Below are positions 26,767 to 34,594 of a stretch of DNA of 64,000 nt, in pieces; the stretch's first letter is position 1; each line of letters opens with the position of its first letter. Under the pieces are notes generated by a model. The model was not told the DNA's origin, searched no databases, and saw nothing but the letters and a program-made list of their open reading frames with translations. The stretch is taken from contig CAVUBM010000015.1 of the NCBI GenBank assembly GCA_963739645.1, positions 124,001-188,000 on the forward strand. The letters are read 5' to 3'. This stretch comes from JASHPR01 sp963739645. GTDB taxonomy: Bacteria; Actinomycetota; Actinomycetes; Streptosporangiales; Streptosporangiaceae. The position numbers and the translations under genes are program-made.

Positions 26767-27593
26767 CCGTCATTCTCAGCGGCTTTGCCGACGAGATCTC
26801 GCCCGATCCCGGCGAGCAGCTCGAGACCCTGGCCGCGCACTCCATTTCGCACCTGGAGCTGCGCAGCGCCTGGGGTACCAACGTGGCTGACCTCGACGAC
26901 CGGCAGGTCGCCACGTTCCGCGCGGCGCTGGCCGCCGCCGGGGTCCGGGTGTCCGCGATCGGCTCTCCGATCGGCAAGATCGACATCAGCGCGCCGCTCG
27001 CGCCCGAGCTCGACCGGATGCGCCGCGTGGCCGATGTCGCCGTCGAGCTCGGAACCGGCCTGGTGCGCGTGTTCTCGTTCTATGTCCCGCCGGGCCAGCC
27101 GGCGCAACGATTCCGCCAGGCGGTCATCGACCGCATGGCCGCCCTGGCCGACATCGCGCTGGACCGCGGCCTGATGCTGGCGCACGAGAACGAGAAGGAG
27201 ATCTACGGGGACATCCCGGAGCGGTGCGCCGACCTGATCGACGCCGTCGGGTCCCCGGCCCTGCGCGCCACGTTCGACGCGGCCAACTTCGTGCAGTGCG
27301 GTGTCGCACCGCACACCCGGGCGTATCCGCTGATCCGGCCCCATCTGGTCTACCTGCAGGTCAAGGACGCGCTGGCCGCCACGGGCGAGGTCGTTCCCGC
27401 CGGCCAGGGCGACGGCCAGGTGCGCGAGACCCTGTCCGGGCTGACCAGTTCGGGGTTCGAGGGCTACGTCTCGCTGGAACCGCACCTGGCCGTCGCCGGC
27501 CGCCACGGCGGCTTCAGCGGGCCCGACGGATTCGCGCGGGCGGCGTCCGCGCTCAAGGCGCTGTTGGCCGAGCTCTCTGTGCCGTGGCGGTAA
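26763..27593 (+). CDS. Sugar phosphate isomerase/epimerase (xylose isomerase-like TIM barrel)
   Basis: 276 residues of the AP_endonuc_2 superfamily: 'VILSGFADEISPDPGEQLETLAAHSISHLELRSAWG', 'ALAAAGVRVSAIGSPIGKID', 'LAHENEKEIYGDIPERCADLIDAV', 'FDAANFVQCG' and 'YVSLEPHLA'. Conserved Glu and His metal ligands (HENE, FDAANF, LEPH) are present, so it is likely a metal-dependent isomerase or epimerase. The 4-base overlap with the oxidoreductase gene and shared regulation suggest they act on one sugar-like compound. Convergent with the DUF3060 gene. Confidence 0.9.
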   Translation: MTVILSGFADEISPDPGEQLETLAAHSISHLELRSAWGTNVADLDDRQVATFRAALAAAGVRVSAIGSPIGKIDISAPLAPELDRMRRVADVAVELGTGLVRVFSFYVPPGQPAQRFRQAVIDRMAALADIALDRGLMLAHENEKEIYGDIPERCADLIDAVGSPALRATFDAANFVQCGVAPHTRAYPLIRPHLVYLQVKDALAATGEVVPAGQGDGQVRETLSGLTSSGFEGYVSLEPHLAVAGRHGGFSGPDGFARAASALKALLAELSVPWR

Positions 27594-27607
27594 CCGGCGG
27601 GCGCGGC

Positions 27608-28042
27608 TCAGTTCCCGCTGGGAATGGTGCCGTTGCCCAGGATGCTGTTGTGGTTCCCGCTGATGCTGGTCTTCGGCGAACCGTGCAGGCCCTTGACCCA
27701 TTTGACCCGGTTGTTGTTGCCCGACACCGTGAGGGTCCCGACCTTCTGGATGACGACGTAGTTGTTCGAGCCGCCGACGTGAACGTTCGGGCAGCTGCCG
27801 GTCAGGGTCAGGAAGTCGTTGTTGCCGGTGATTTTGACGTTATGCCCGTTGCACGTGTAGATGGCCTTGACGTCGGACCCGGTGATTTTGCTCGGCGCGG
27901 CCTTCATGGGCCCGCTGGAGCTGTTCGCCGCCGGCGACGCCTGCAGCGACGCATCCCCGGACGGGGCTGAGCTGCTGCAGGCCGCGGCGGCCAGGCCTGC
28001 CAGGCAGGCGGCCGCGAGCATCGTGATCGGGTACCGGTTCAT
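27608..28042 (-). CDS. DUF3060 lipoprotein
   Basis: 144 residues. 'ITMLAAACLAGLAAAACSSS' is a lipoprotein signal with lipobox AAAC. After a Ser/Pro linker, the rest consists of short beta-strand repeats rich in Asn and Gly ('CNGHNVKITGNNDFLTLTGSCPNVHVGGSNNYVVI', 'LTVSGNNNRVKWV'), the pattern of the mycobacterial DUF3060 family. It is surface anchored; no function is known. Start 28042 is preferred over 28045 because AAGGAC is better spaced. Confidence 0.85.
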   Translation of the reverse strand: MNRYPITMLAAACLAGLAAAACSSSAPSGDASLQASPAANSSSGPMKAAPSKITGSDVKAIYTCNGHNVKITGNNDFLTLTGSCPNVHVGGSNNYVVIQKVGTLTVSGNNNRVKWVKGLHGSPKTSISGNHNSILGNGTIPSGN

Positions 28043-28264
28043 CATCAGTCCTTATCTCCGTGGGCCCGCCCGCGGGCGGGCCGTGACAGCACGGCCCGAA
28101 CCCCGCGAACCCTCTGATGGGCAAGTCATCACGATTCAGTGCAGAGAGGCGTAGTAACTCTCTGCATTCAACGTTAACTCTTCGTACTCGTGACGCTGCA
28201 CCGGGGCCCCGGGTATCCCGGCGAGCACGCCAGAACCGGTGCTAGATCTCTTGGAGGGGTGCCG

Positions 28265-28831
28265 CTATGCGCGGCGAGCGTGCCATCCAGCCGGAGGGTC
28301 CTCGCCGACCAGCCCGTCCACGGCCTCGCGCAGCAGGTCGGCGTGCCCCGTGTGCCGGCCGTACTCCTCGATCAGGTCGAACACGAGGCGGCGCAGGCTG
28401 GCCTGGCGGCCGTCGGGGCCGGAAACGTGGACGAACTGGTCGAGCCCGCCGTTGGCCAGGGCCGCGTCGAGCCTCGCGCGGGACCTCTCGACCGCGCCAT
28501 CCCAGAGCGCATAGAGCTCTTCGGGGGTGTCTTCGGCGGCTGAGGTGAACTCCCAGTCGTTACTGCCGTCCCACTCGGTCAGGTCCCAGGGCGCGCCGAT
28601 TGGCTCCCCGCGCAGCTTGGTGGTGAAGACGTAGTCCTCCACCGCGGCGAGATGCTTGAGCAGCCCGCCGAGAGTCAGCTCCGAGGCGCCGATGCGGGTC
28701 TGCAGCCCCGCCACGTTGAGGTTGTCGGCCTTCCACCGGAACGTTGCGCGCAGGCGGTCGAGCGCGCCGACGAGGTGATCGGCCTCGGTGCCGGCCAGGG
28801 GCGGTTCCCACGGGTAGTCACTGTCCGTCAT
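28265..28831 (-). CDS. DinB/DUF664 family protein (mycothiol-transferase-like fold)
   Basis: 188 residues with the four-helix DinB-like pattern: 'DHLVGALDRLRATFRWKADNL', 'ELTLGGLLKHLAAVEDYVF', 'SLRRLVFDLIEEYGRHTGHADLLREAVDG'. Three histidines suited to a metal triad are visible (LKHLAAVE; EYGRHTGHADLL). In actinomycetes such proteins are often mycothiol-dependent S-transferases; the exact reaction is unknown. TACGGT at 28843-28838 on the minus strand lies 6 bases before ATG 28831, a leaderless arrangement. Confidence 0.88.
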   Translation of the reverse strand: MTDSDYPWEPPLAGTEADHLVGALDRLRATFRWKADNLNVAGLQTRIGASELTLGGLLKHLAAVEDYVFTTKLRGEPIGAPWDLTEWDGSNDWEFTSAAEDTPEELYALWDGAVERSRARLDAALANGGLDQFVHVSGPDGRQASLRRLVFDLIEEYGRHTGHADLLREAVDGLVGEDPPAGWHARRA

Positions 28832-28837
28832 GGGGCC

Positions 28838-28843
28838 ACCGTA
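28838..28843 (-). promoter_or_regulatory. Putative -10 box of a leaderless promoter (DinB gene)
   Basis: TACGGT on the minus strand ends 6 bases before ATG 28831. No ribosome binding site is visible in the gap and no -35 consensus is seen. Confidence 0.35.
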
Positions 28844-28913
28844 GACCTCATCGTTGGTCCGCTCATGCTTCGGGAGCTGAGAGTGGCCGAGTTAGGTTAG
28901 ACACGGTTTGGCA

Positions 28914-29318
28914 TCAAGCCTCCGCGTCCGGAAGTTCCGTCGCGATCTCCCAGACATAGCCATCCGGGTCCTGAAAGTTGGCGGTTCGCATACCCCAGGA
29001 GCGATCCTCCGGACCGTTGAGCAACGCAACGCCCTTCTCATTTAGCTCCGCACATACCGCGTCGACGTCATCGACGATGATGGCGAACACATGTCGTGGT
29101 CCGTGGCCTGGACTGCCGACCACCGCAGGCGAAATCATCCTGGGCGCCTCGGACGACTTCGTCAAGAAGAGAAGCGTGTTTTCAAGGCGGAACATTACAT
29201 CGTTTTCATCCTCGTGCATCGGCTGCAGCTCGAAGACCTTCTCGTAGAACGACCTCGCGCGATCGGGGTCCTCGACGAACAAGGTGATGGCGCCGATCTC
29301 CTTTTGCCAGTCACTCAT
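28914..29318 (-). CDS. VOC/glyoxalase-family protein
   Basis: 134 residues: 'MSDWQKEIGAITLFVEDPDRARSFYEKVFEL' and 'HVFAIIVDDVDAVCAELNEKGVALLNGPEDRSWGMRTANFQDPDGYVWEIA', the paired beta-alpha-beta modules of the vicinal oxygen chelate fold. Metal-binding positions keep H and E (PRHVF; VWEIA). Could be a glyoxalase/dioxygenase or a drug-binding protein. ATG 29318 with AAGGAA upstream is favoured over ATG 29336. Codon usage is somewhat less GC-rich than in neighbours. Confidence 0.88.
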   Translation of the reverse strand: MSDWQKEIGAITLFVEDPDRARSFYEKVFELQPMHEDENDVMFRLENTLLFLTKSSEAPRMISPAVVGSPGHGPRHVFAIIVDDVDAVCAELNEKGVALLNGPEDRSWGMRTANFQDPDGYVWEIATELPDAEA

Positions 29319-29371
29319 TCCCAACGTTCCTTCCACTCACTAGGCTGGCGGGCGCTGAACGGTAGGCGTGG

Positions 29372-30097
29372 TCATTCGCTATAGAACGGGCGCACCTCAA
29401 TCGCGTGGTGCCGGGCGATCGGATGCGCGGCGGCGAGCTGTATCGCCTGCTGCCGGTCAGCGCAGCTGACGACGTCGATGCCGGCGATGACTTCCGTGGT
29501 CTCGGTGAATGGCCCGTCACTGAGTAGCGTCTCCCCGTCGCGGACGCGGACCGTCGTGGCCGTATCCGGGCCGCCCAGCGCATTCCCCAGGATATGCAGG
29601 CCGCGTGCCTTCAGGTCCTGCCGCCAGGCGTCGCCCTCCCGCATAACCGCCTCGTCGTCCAGCGGCGCCGCAGACGTTCCGCCCATCCACATGATCAGCG
29701 CGTACGGGCTGGCGGCGCCGTCCTCGCCACGCCCGAACGCAAACGCCTCCTCACGCAGCCGCAGCCCGCTGGTGAACGGCCGGATCTCGAGCGTCTGGAA
29801 CCACGACACCGGGCACGTGGCCGCCACCTCGATCGCCTCGTCCCGATCGGCACATTCGAGCAGGTCGAAGCCCGCCACGAACTCCTTGGTCTCCGCGAAC
29901 GGGCCGTCGGTCACCAGCATCTCGCCATCGCGCACGCGCACCGTCGCCGCCGTCTGCGGGAGATCCAGTTCCCGGCCGAACAGCCGCACGCCGCGGCCAT
30001 CCATCTCCTCGATCCAGCCTGGGAGTTCGCGCTGCATGACCGCCAAGGCCTCTGGTGCCGGCAGGCCCTCAGCCCAGATGAAAGACAGGTACTTCAT
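29372..30097 (-). CDS. Tandem YciI/DGPF protein (two fused domains)
   Basis: 241 residues made of two complete DGPF domains: residues 1-107 end in 'VRDGEMLVTDGPFAETKEFVAGFDLLECADRDEAIEVAATCPVSWFQTLEIRPF' and residues 125-241 in 'VRDGETLLSDGPFTETTEVIAGIDVVSCADRQQAIQLAAAHPIARHHAIEVRPFYSE'. The domains are diverged from each other. Unlike the two other DGPF genes here it has no sigma factor beside it. A 29-codon frame ends one base before it. Confidence 0.9.
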   Translation of the reverse strand: MKYLSFIWAEGLPAPEALAVMQRELPGWIEEMDGRGVRLFGRELDLPQTAATVRVRDGEMLVTDGPFAETKEFVAGFDLLECADRDEAIEVAATCPVSWFQTLEIRPFTSGLRLREEAFAFGRGEDGAASPYALIMWMGGTSAAPLDDEAVMREGDAWRQDLKARGLHILGNALGGPDTATTVRVRDGETLLSDGPFTETTEVIAGIDVVSCADRQQAIQLAAAHPIARHHAIEVRPFYSE

Positions 30098-30098
30098 C

Positions 30099-30188
30099 TC
30101 AGCCTCGCTTCCCGTAGACGTAACTGATGATCGCCTCTTCGCCCGCCGCCTGCGCGCGCTGGCTGAGCTGCCGGTGGGTGCGCTTCAT
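30099..30188 (-). CDS. Possible 29-residue leader peptide
   Basis: ATG 30188 follows AAGGGCGG and opens MKRTHRQLSQRAQAAGEEAIISYVYGKRG, stopping one base before the tandem DGPF start. The tight spacing suggests translational coupling, or the remnant C-terminus of an upstream sigma or regulator gene. No homology is recognised. Confidence 0.3.
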   Translation of the reverse strand: MKRTHRQLSQRAQAAGEEAIISYVYGKRG

Positions 30189-30742
30189 GCCGCCGCCCTT
30201 CAGTCTGGATGTGGCGCCTACAACCAGGCGACGAACGGGAACCGCCCAGAAGGACACATGCGACGTGTTAACCGGGCGCAGCGCGCCAGCGCTTTCCGGG
30301 ATCGGACCAGCCCGTCGGCTCTGCGTCAACTTCCTATTCGTCAGGCACGTAAGGACCCATGCGGCGGCGAAGTGCCCAGTGCCTGCAGGCCTTGATGGGA
30401 TGTCTGAGTGAGCGGAGCCGATCCCAGCTGACCAGGCCGTACCAGTCAACAGGAACGCCAAGGACGCGCTGCGGTTCCCTGCCCTGCCTCGCGTGTGGAA
30501 CTACCCCGCGCGGCATTCCGAAGACCCTGTTGCGTTCCTCGTGGTCACTCGCCATTGGGCAGCCTCTCTGGCGCCAGGGCTGGCCTAACACTCCTCAGCA
30601 TAACTTGGTTGCCCTGACGGTCCGAGAGGGATGTGGCACCTGTCCCCGCAGCTCATATGCGGGTGTTTAGCGTGCCCGTGCTGTCTTGGCTCTGCGCAGC
30701 GTTCGGCTCCGAAATGGGAGACCGACGCGCGATTACTCGCGA
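30189..30742. other. Mostly unexplained interval, less GC-rich
   Basis: About 550 bases between the DGPF operon and the alpha/beta hydrolase. One minus-strand frame at 30555-30334 (73 residues) is a possible gene; otherwise nothing is convincing. Base composition is more even than in the flanks, hinting at foreign or decaying DNA. Confidence 0.4.
30334..30555 (-). CDS. Hypothetical basic protein, uncertain
   Basis: Frame of 73 residues from ATG 30555, starting MASDHEERNRVFGMPRG and rich in Arg, Trp and Pro ('VDWYGLVSWDRLRSLRHPIKACRHW'). The composition looks protein-like rather than random GC noise, but there is no ribosome binding site and no family recognised. It may be a fragment of a transposon-related protein. 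Confidence 0.25.
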   Translation of the reverse strand: MASDHEERNRVFGMPRGVVPHARQGREPQRVLGVPVDWYGLVSWDRLRSLRHPIKACRHWALRRRMGPYVPDE

Positions 30743-31447
30743 TTACTGCTGCGCGGCCACCGCGGACGCGGCCTGCTTGATGAGGGAGGCCACGGCATCC
30801 GGTTGCGATACATAAACGGAGTGACTGGCCGCCACCTCGACGGCGGTCGAACCGGTCCGCTGGGACATGGTGCGCTGGGCTGCCGGAGGGATCATCCGGT
30901 CTTCGGTGGTGACCAGGTACCAGCTCGGCTTGACTCGCCAAGCGGCATCGGTGACCGGCCCACCGAGGGCGTCCACGCCCCACGGGGCCTGCGAGTCGGC
31001 CATGAACGCGGCCAGGTCGGCGGGCAGGTCGCCAGCGAACGATGCGTGGAACTTGTCCCGGTCCAGGAACAGGAAGCCGTCCCTGGGCGGCAGGATCGGC
31101 GGCTGCGGCCCGTCGGCCGGGAATCAGCCGATGAGCGTGTTGACTGACTCGTCCTTGTCCGGCGCGAACGCGCAGACGTAGACCAGGCCCGCGACGTTCT
31201 GGCCGGTTCCCGCTTCGGTGATGACGGCACCTCCGTAGGAGTGGCCGACGAGCACGACCGGGCCGTCCAGCGCGTCGCTGATCAGCCGCGTCGCAGCGGC
31301 GTCGCCCTGCAGCGACAGGGTCGGATTCTGCACCACGGCCACCCGGTAGCCGTCCTGTGTGAGCAGATCGTAGACCGCCCGCCAGCCGGAACCGTCTACG
31401 AAGCCGCCATGCACGAGGACGACATTCGCCGCTGGGTTTGCGTTCAT
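30743..31447 (-). pseudogene. Alpha/beta hydrolase interrupted by an in-frame TGA
   Basis: The first 107 residues give 'VVLVHGGFVDGSGWRAVYDLL', 'ALDGPVVLVGHSYGGAVITEAGTG' (nucleophile elbow GHSYGG) and 'GLVYVCAFAPDKDESVNTLIG', followed by TGA at 31126-31124. The same frame resumes 'FPADGPQPPILPPRDGFLFLDRDKFHASFAGDLPADLAAFMADSQAPWG' and ends with the acid and His regions 'PSWYLVTTEDRMIPPAAQRTM' and 'ASHSVYVSQPDAVASLIKQAA'. Everything else is intact, so a single point nonsense change is enough. There is no sign of a selenocysteine element and no Cys at this position in relatives. It lies 19 bases downstream of the CLC gene on the same strand. Confidence 0.8.
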
Positions 31448-31466
31448 GATGATCCTTTCCTTCTCC

Positions 31467-32981
31467 CTAGCGGGCGTTCGGGGCGCGTCCGCAATTGTCC
31501 GCTTTGAAGATCCGGGGTCCGTGGAGACCGTGTGGAGACCGTGCGGACATCAGGCGGCTGGTGAATGGCAGATCATCATCTCCGGGCCGGGCGAAGCGCT
31601 CGATGTCGGACGTCAGTTCTCCTGTGCTGGTACTGGTGCCGGTCGAGCGCTGGCCGGGCTTCCGTCGTGGGAGGCGGTGTTTCCGGCGGCGGGGCGGGGT
31701 TGGTGTGAGCCAGGCGGAGGCCACGTATGCGACCACGACCGCCACGATCACCAGCGGCATGACGGCCAGGCCGTCCGAGGCCAGCAGCAGGGAGGCCAGC
31801 AAGACGGAGGTCAGCGGCAGCCTGAGCATCACGACGGACATCGCGCCGATGCCCATGGCGACGCCGTCGACAAGTGGCAGCCCCGGCAGGTGCGACAGCG
31901 CGACGCCGCCCGCCGCCCCGAGGAACAGGGCCGGGAAGGTCGGACCGCCGCGGAAGCTGCTCAGCGACACGCCGTAGGCGAGTCCCTTGCAGGCGATGAG
32001 CAGCAGCAGCGCTCCGACGGTGTAGCTGGCGCTGTTGGCGATGAACGGGCCGAGGGCGGATTGCCCGGAGAACAGCACCTCGGAGGAGGCCTTTCCGGTG
32101 GCTGCGGCGAACGCGATCGCCAGGCCCGCGACCGCCAGGCCAACCACCGGGGTGAGCAGCACCATCCGCCGCTCGACGATGAGGCCGCAGGAACAGGCCG
32201 AGCCATCGGATCCCGGAGCCGACCGGGACAGCCAGTACCCCGATCGCCAGCGCCCACAAGAACTCCGGCGCCCGTGGGCGTACCGACGGGCGGGAGGCCG
32301 GGAATCGCCAGCGAGAACGTGCCGAGCCCGGTCCAGGCGTCCAGGCCGATGAAGATGAGCGATCCGACGCCCGCGGCCAGCAGGCCAGGTACCAGCACAA
32401 GCTGCATCATGGGCCCGCCCAGCCCCGAGGCTTCCATCAGCAGGAACGCGCCGGTCAGGGGCGAGCCGAGCAGGGTGCTGATCGCGGCGAAACTGCCCGC
32501 CGCGGCCAGCACAGACTGGACTCTGGCCGGAGCGTCCCGCTTGACCAGACGAACCGCAAGGGCGCCCAGCCCGGCGCCGAGGGCGATCAGCGGCCCTTCA
32601 GGCCCGAGCACCACGCCCAGGCTCAAGGTGGCAAACGCCGCGAGCACGATGCCGGGAAGCTCGATCGCGGGCGGAGGGCCTTCGCCCGCCTTAAACCCAT
32701 CGGCTGGCGAGTGGCCGCCCGTGCCGGGCAGGTACCGGATGGTCAGACCGACCAGCACGCCAGCCAGCAGCCAGCGGCAGAATCGGCCACCACAGGGGTT
32801 CGGCGTGAAAGCCCAGCTCCTTGGGCAGGCTGGTGAAGATCCAGCCCTGCAGCTTGCTGACCAGCGCGAGAAAGAAGTAGGCCGCCGCCGAAACGGGAAC
32901 GCCGACAATGGCGGCCAGCACCAGCAGCACCACATAGCTCCTGGAGCGCAGCAGCGCAAGGGGATCGGGCGGTGTCGTCAC
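31467..32981 (-). pseudogene. CLC-family chloride channel/transporter, three frameshifts
   Basis: GTG 32981 follows AGGAGG. Frames join to give 'VVLLVLAAIVGVPVSAAAYFFLALV', 'LSLGVVLGPEGPLIALGAGLGAL' (the CLC GPEGP selectivity motif), 'FAAISTLLGSPLTGAFLLMEA', 'LGTFSLAIPGLPP' and 'GLAYGVSLSSFRGGPTFPALFLGAAGGVALS' (the GGPTFPALF-type motif near the pore). Shifts near 32780, 32250 and 32170 all have the sense of one extra base. The C-terminus beyond 'PPRRRKHRLP' looks non-native. A working gene would make a membrane anion channel or H+/Cl- exchanger. Confidence 0.85.
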
Positions 32982-33482
32982 CGGTGCCTCCTAGCCTGAG
33001 GCCTAACAGTCCACGCGGGATGTAGGCGAGTTACCGAGCAATCATCATGCGGCGGCAGCCGCCAAGACCTCACCCGCGCAGCGTGACTACCGCACACCTG
33101 ATCATGTCCGGTTCCGCTTGACGGCGCCTACTACCTTCTAGGCCTCAGGGCCCTCGGCCAGATCAGCTATGTGTTGGGCCGAAGCGGCCCGGCCACACCG
33201 TGAACAAACGCGAACTGGTGTGAACCATAAAAGCACGTGCCGTCACCGACCTCAGGCGGCGATCACCCCGGAGGTACGGCTGCGATCAGCAGGCGACGTT
33301 GCTGATCCTTGTGGACTTCCCTGGGAGTACTGACTTCTGCCAGTTCTAGGAAGCTTGGAGGTGTCCCAGGTCTGCAGGCCGAAGCCGTAGGTGCGCGTGA
33401 AGCGCAGCAGGGTCGGCCAGTGCTACCGGATGGAGAGGATGCTACGTTGCCTAGACTTAGGCACGATGGCCTCGGAGGACCT
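32982..33482. other. Intergenic region with a small GC hairpin
   Basis: 500 bases without a supported gene between the divergent CLC gene and the secreted protein gene. GGGCCG-AAG-CGGCCC at 33176-33190 is a perfect 6-bp hairpin without a T-run. GGAGGA just before 33483 is the ribosome binding site of the next gene. Confidence 0.4.
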
Positions 33483-34100
33483 ATGCAGCGAGGACGGACA
33501 CTTGTCTGGGCGATTATCGGAAGCGTCGTAGCTGCAGTGGCGGTAGCAACAGCATTGATCCTAGTCAACTCTGGCACGCCGCCAAAAGCAGCCTCTTCGC
33601 CCGTGCCTTCCATTTCGGCCAGTGCAAGCTCCCCAGCTGCCGAGTCTGCCCCAGTGGTGATTCCGAAGACTTCCAGCACGTCCTCGTTCTCATATCTCGC
33701 AGATCTGACCCCTTCCGGGAATCTCGGCGAGCTGATAATCCCGGGTCCGGTCAAGATATCCGGATCAATTTACCCCAAGAGTATCTCGTTCTACTGTAAC
33801 AATGGTGACCCAGCTGCTACTCCTACATATAAGCTAAGGCAGAACGCTCGCCGGTTCAAAGCTACTGTTGGGCTTGAGGCCAAGTGGCCCCCCCATTTCG
33901 AAGCGGGTGTATCACTACTTGGCGATGGGCGCACTCTCCGGACTTTTAGTGTCAGCGTCCTTAGGCCAAAAACCGTCAATGTCAATGTAGCAGGAGTTCA
34001 TACCCTCCAACTCGAATGCTTCAGCTCCGGTATTTCGCCGTCCGGAGGCTGGGCCCTTGCTGTAGCGTGGGGCAACGCACGTGTCACAGAAGGACATTGA
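33483..34100 (+). CDS. Membrane-anchored extracellular protein, NPCBM-like
   Basis: 205 residues: short N-terminus, one transmembrane segment (LVWAIIGSVVAAVAVATALIL), a Ser/Ala/Pro linker, then a beta-rich domain 'GPVKISGSIYPKSISFYCNN', 'YKLRQNARRFKATVGLEAKWPP', 'VSLLGDGRTLRTFSVSVLRPKTVNVNVAGVHTLQLECFSS'. The order 'tyr/cys strand - atvGl - vs vl - v.gv..l.l' resembles NPCBM/NEW2 carbohydrate-binding modules, with two Cys likely forming a disulfide. GC content is clearly lower than in the neighbours, which may indicate transfer. GGAGGA precedes ATG 33483. Confidence 0.65.
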   Translation: MQRGRTLVWAIIGSVVAAVAVATALILVNSGTPPKAASSPVPSISASASSPAAESAPVVIPKTSSTSSFSYLADLTPSGNLGELIIPGPVKISGSIYPKSISFYCNNGDPAATPTYKLRQNARRFKATVGLEAKWPPHFEAGVSLLGDGRTLRTFSVSVLRPKTVNVNVAGVHTLQLECFSSGISPSGGWALAVAWGNARVTEGH

Positions 34101-34223
34101 CCGCGGAATGGCGGGTCGTGCCCGCCGGTCTTCGACCGGGCGATCGGCCCGGCGGCGAGCGCCATTCCCGTAGCGGGGAAGGCCACCCACCTCATTCCCA
34201 GCACCCTCGCGAGACCTAGGCAG

Positions 34224-34454
34224 TCATCTGCGACCAGCCAGCCTCGTGACGAGAGCGATCACCGCGGGGCCGCCGATCACCAGAGCAATAAGCCCGCTGC
34301 GCTCATGACCCGTAGCCAGTCCAACGACCCCCAGCACCCCCAGCACCGAGAACGCAATGAGGCCCCCCGCGTTTCGGACGTTCATCAGTGCTCGCAGTCT
34401 CGGTCGGGTCTGCGCCTGACCTTCAGGATCCTGCGATGGGCTCGGCACCGTCAC
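34224..34454 (-). CDS. Small two-helix membrane protein
   Basis: 76 residues, hydrophilic N-terminus (QDPEGQAQTRPRLRALMNVRNAGG) and two hydrophobic segments (LIAFSVLGVLGVVGLATG; LIALVIGGPAVIALVTRLA). No family is recognised. It ends in a basic tail. Likely a genuine gene by composition but without context support. Confidence 0.45.
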   Translation of the reverse strand: MTVPSPSQDPEGQAQTRPRLRALMNVRNAGGLIAFSVLGVLGVVGLATGHERSGLIALVIGGPAVIALVTRLAGRR

Positions 34455-34594
34455 GACGGCTTACCCTCCTGCAGATCGTTCAACCACAGTACGTCGTATG
34501 ACCTGGAATGCTGTAGCTGGCGCCCCGAGCGCGATCTGAGCTGACGAGCGAGTCGGCCTGTAGGCGCCCAACGGCGCGCGAGGAGGACACGATC

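Noticed and set aside
20689..27593. Secondary-metabolite gene cluster around the acyltransferase and monooxygenase
   Set aside because: No core synthase, carrier protein or terpene cyclase is present nearby; the genes look like separate metabolic units.
31124..31126. Selenocysteine or programmed readthrough at the in-frame TGA of the hydrolase
   Set aside because: No Cys at the position in relatives, no hairpin evident just downstream, and other genes nearby are damaged too.
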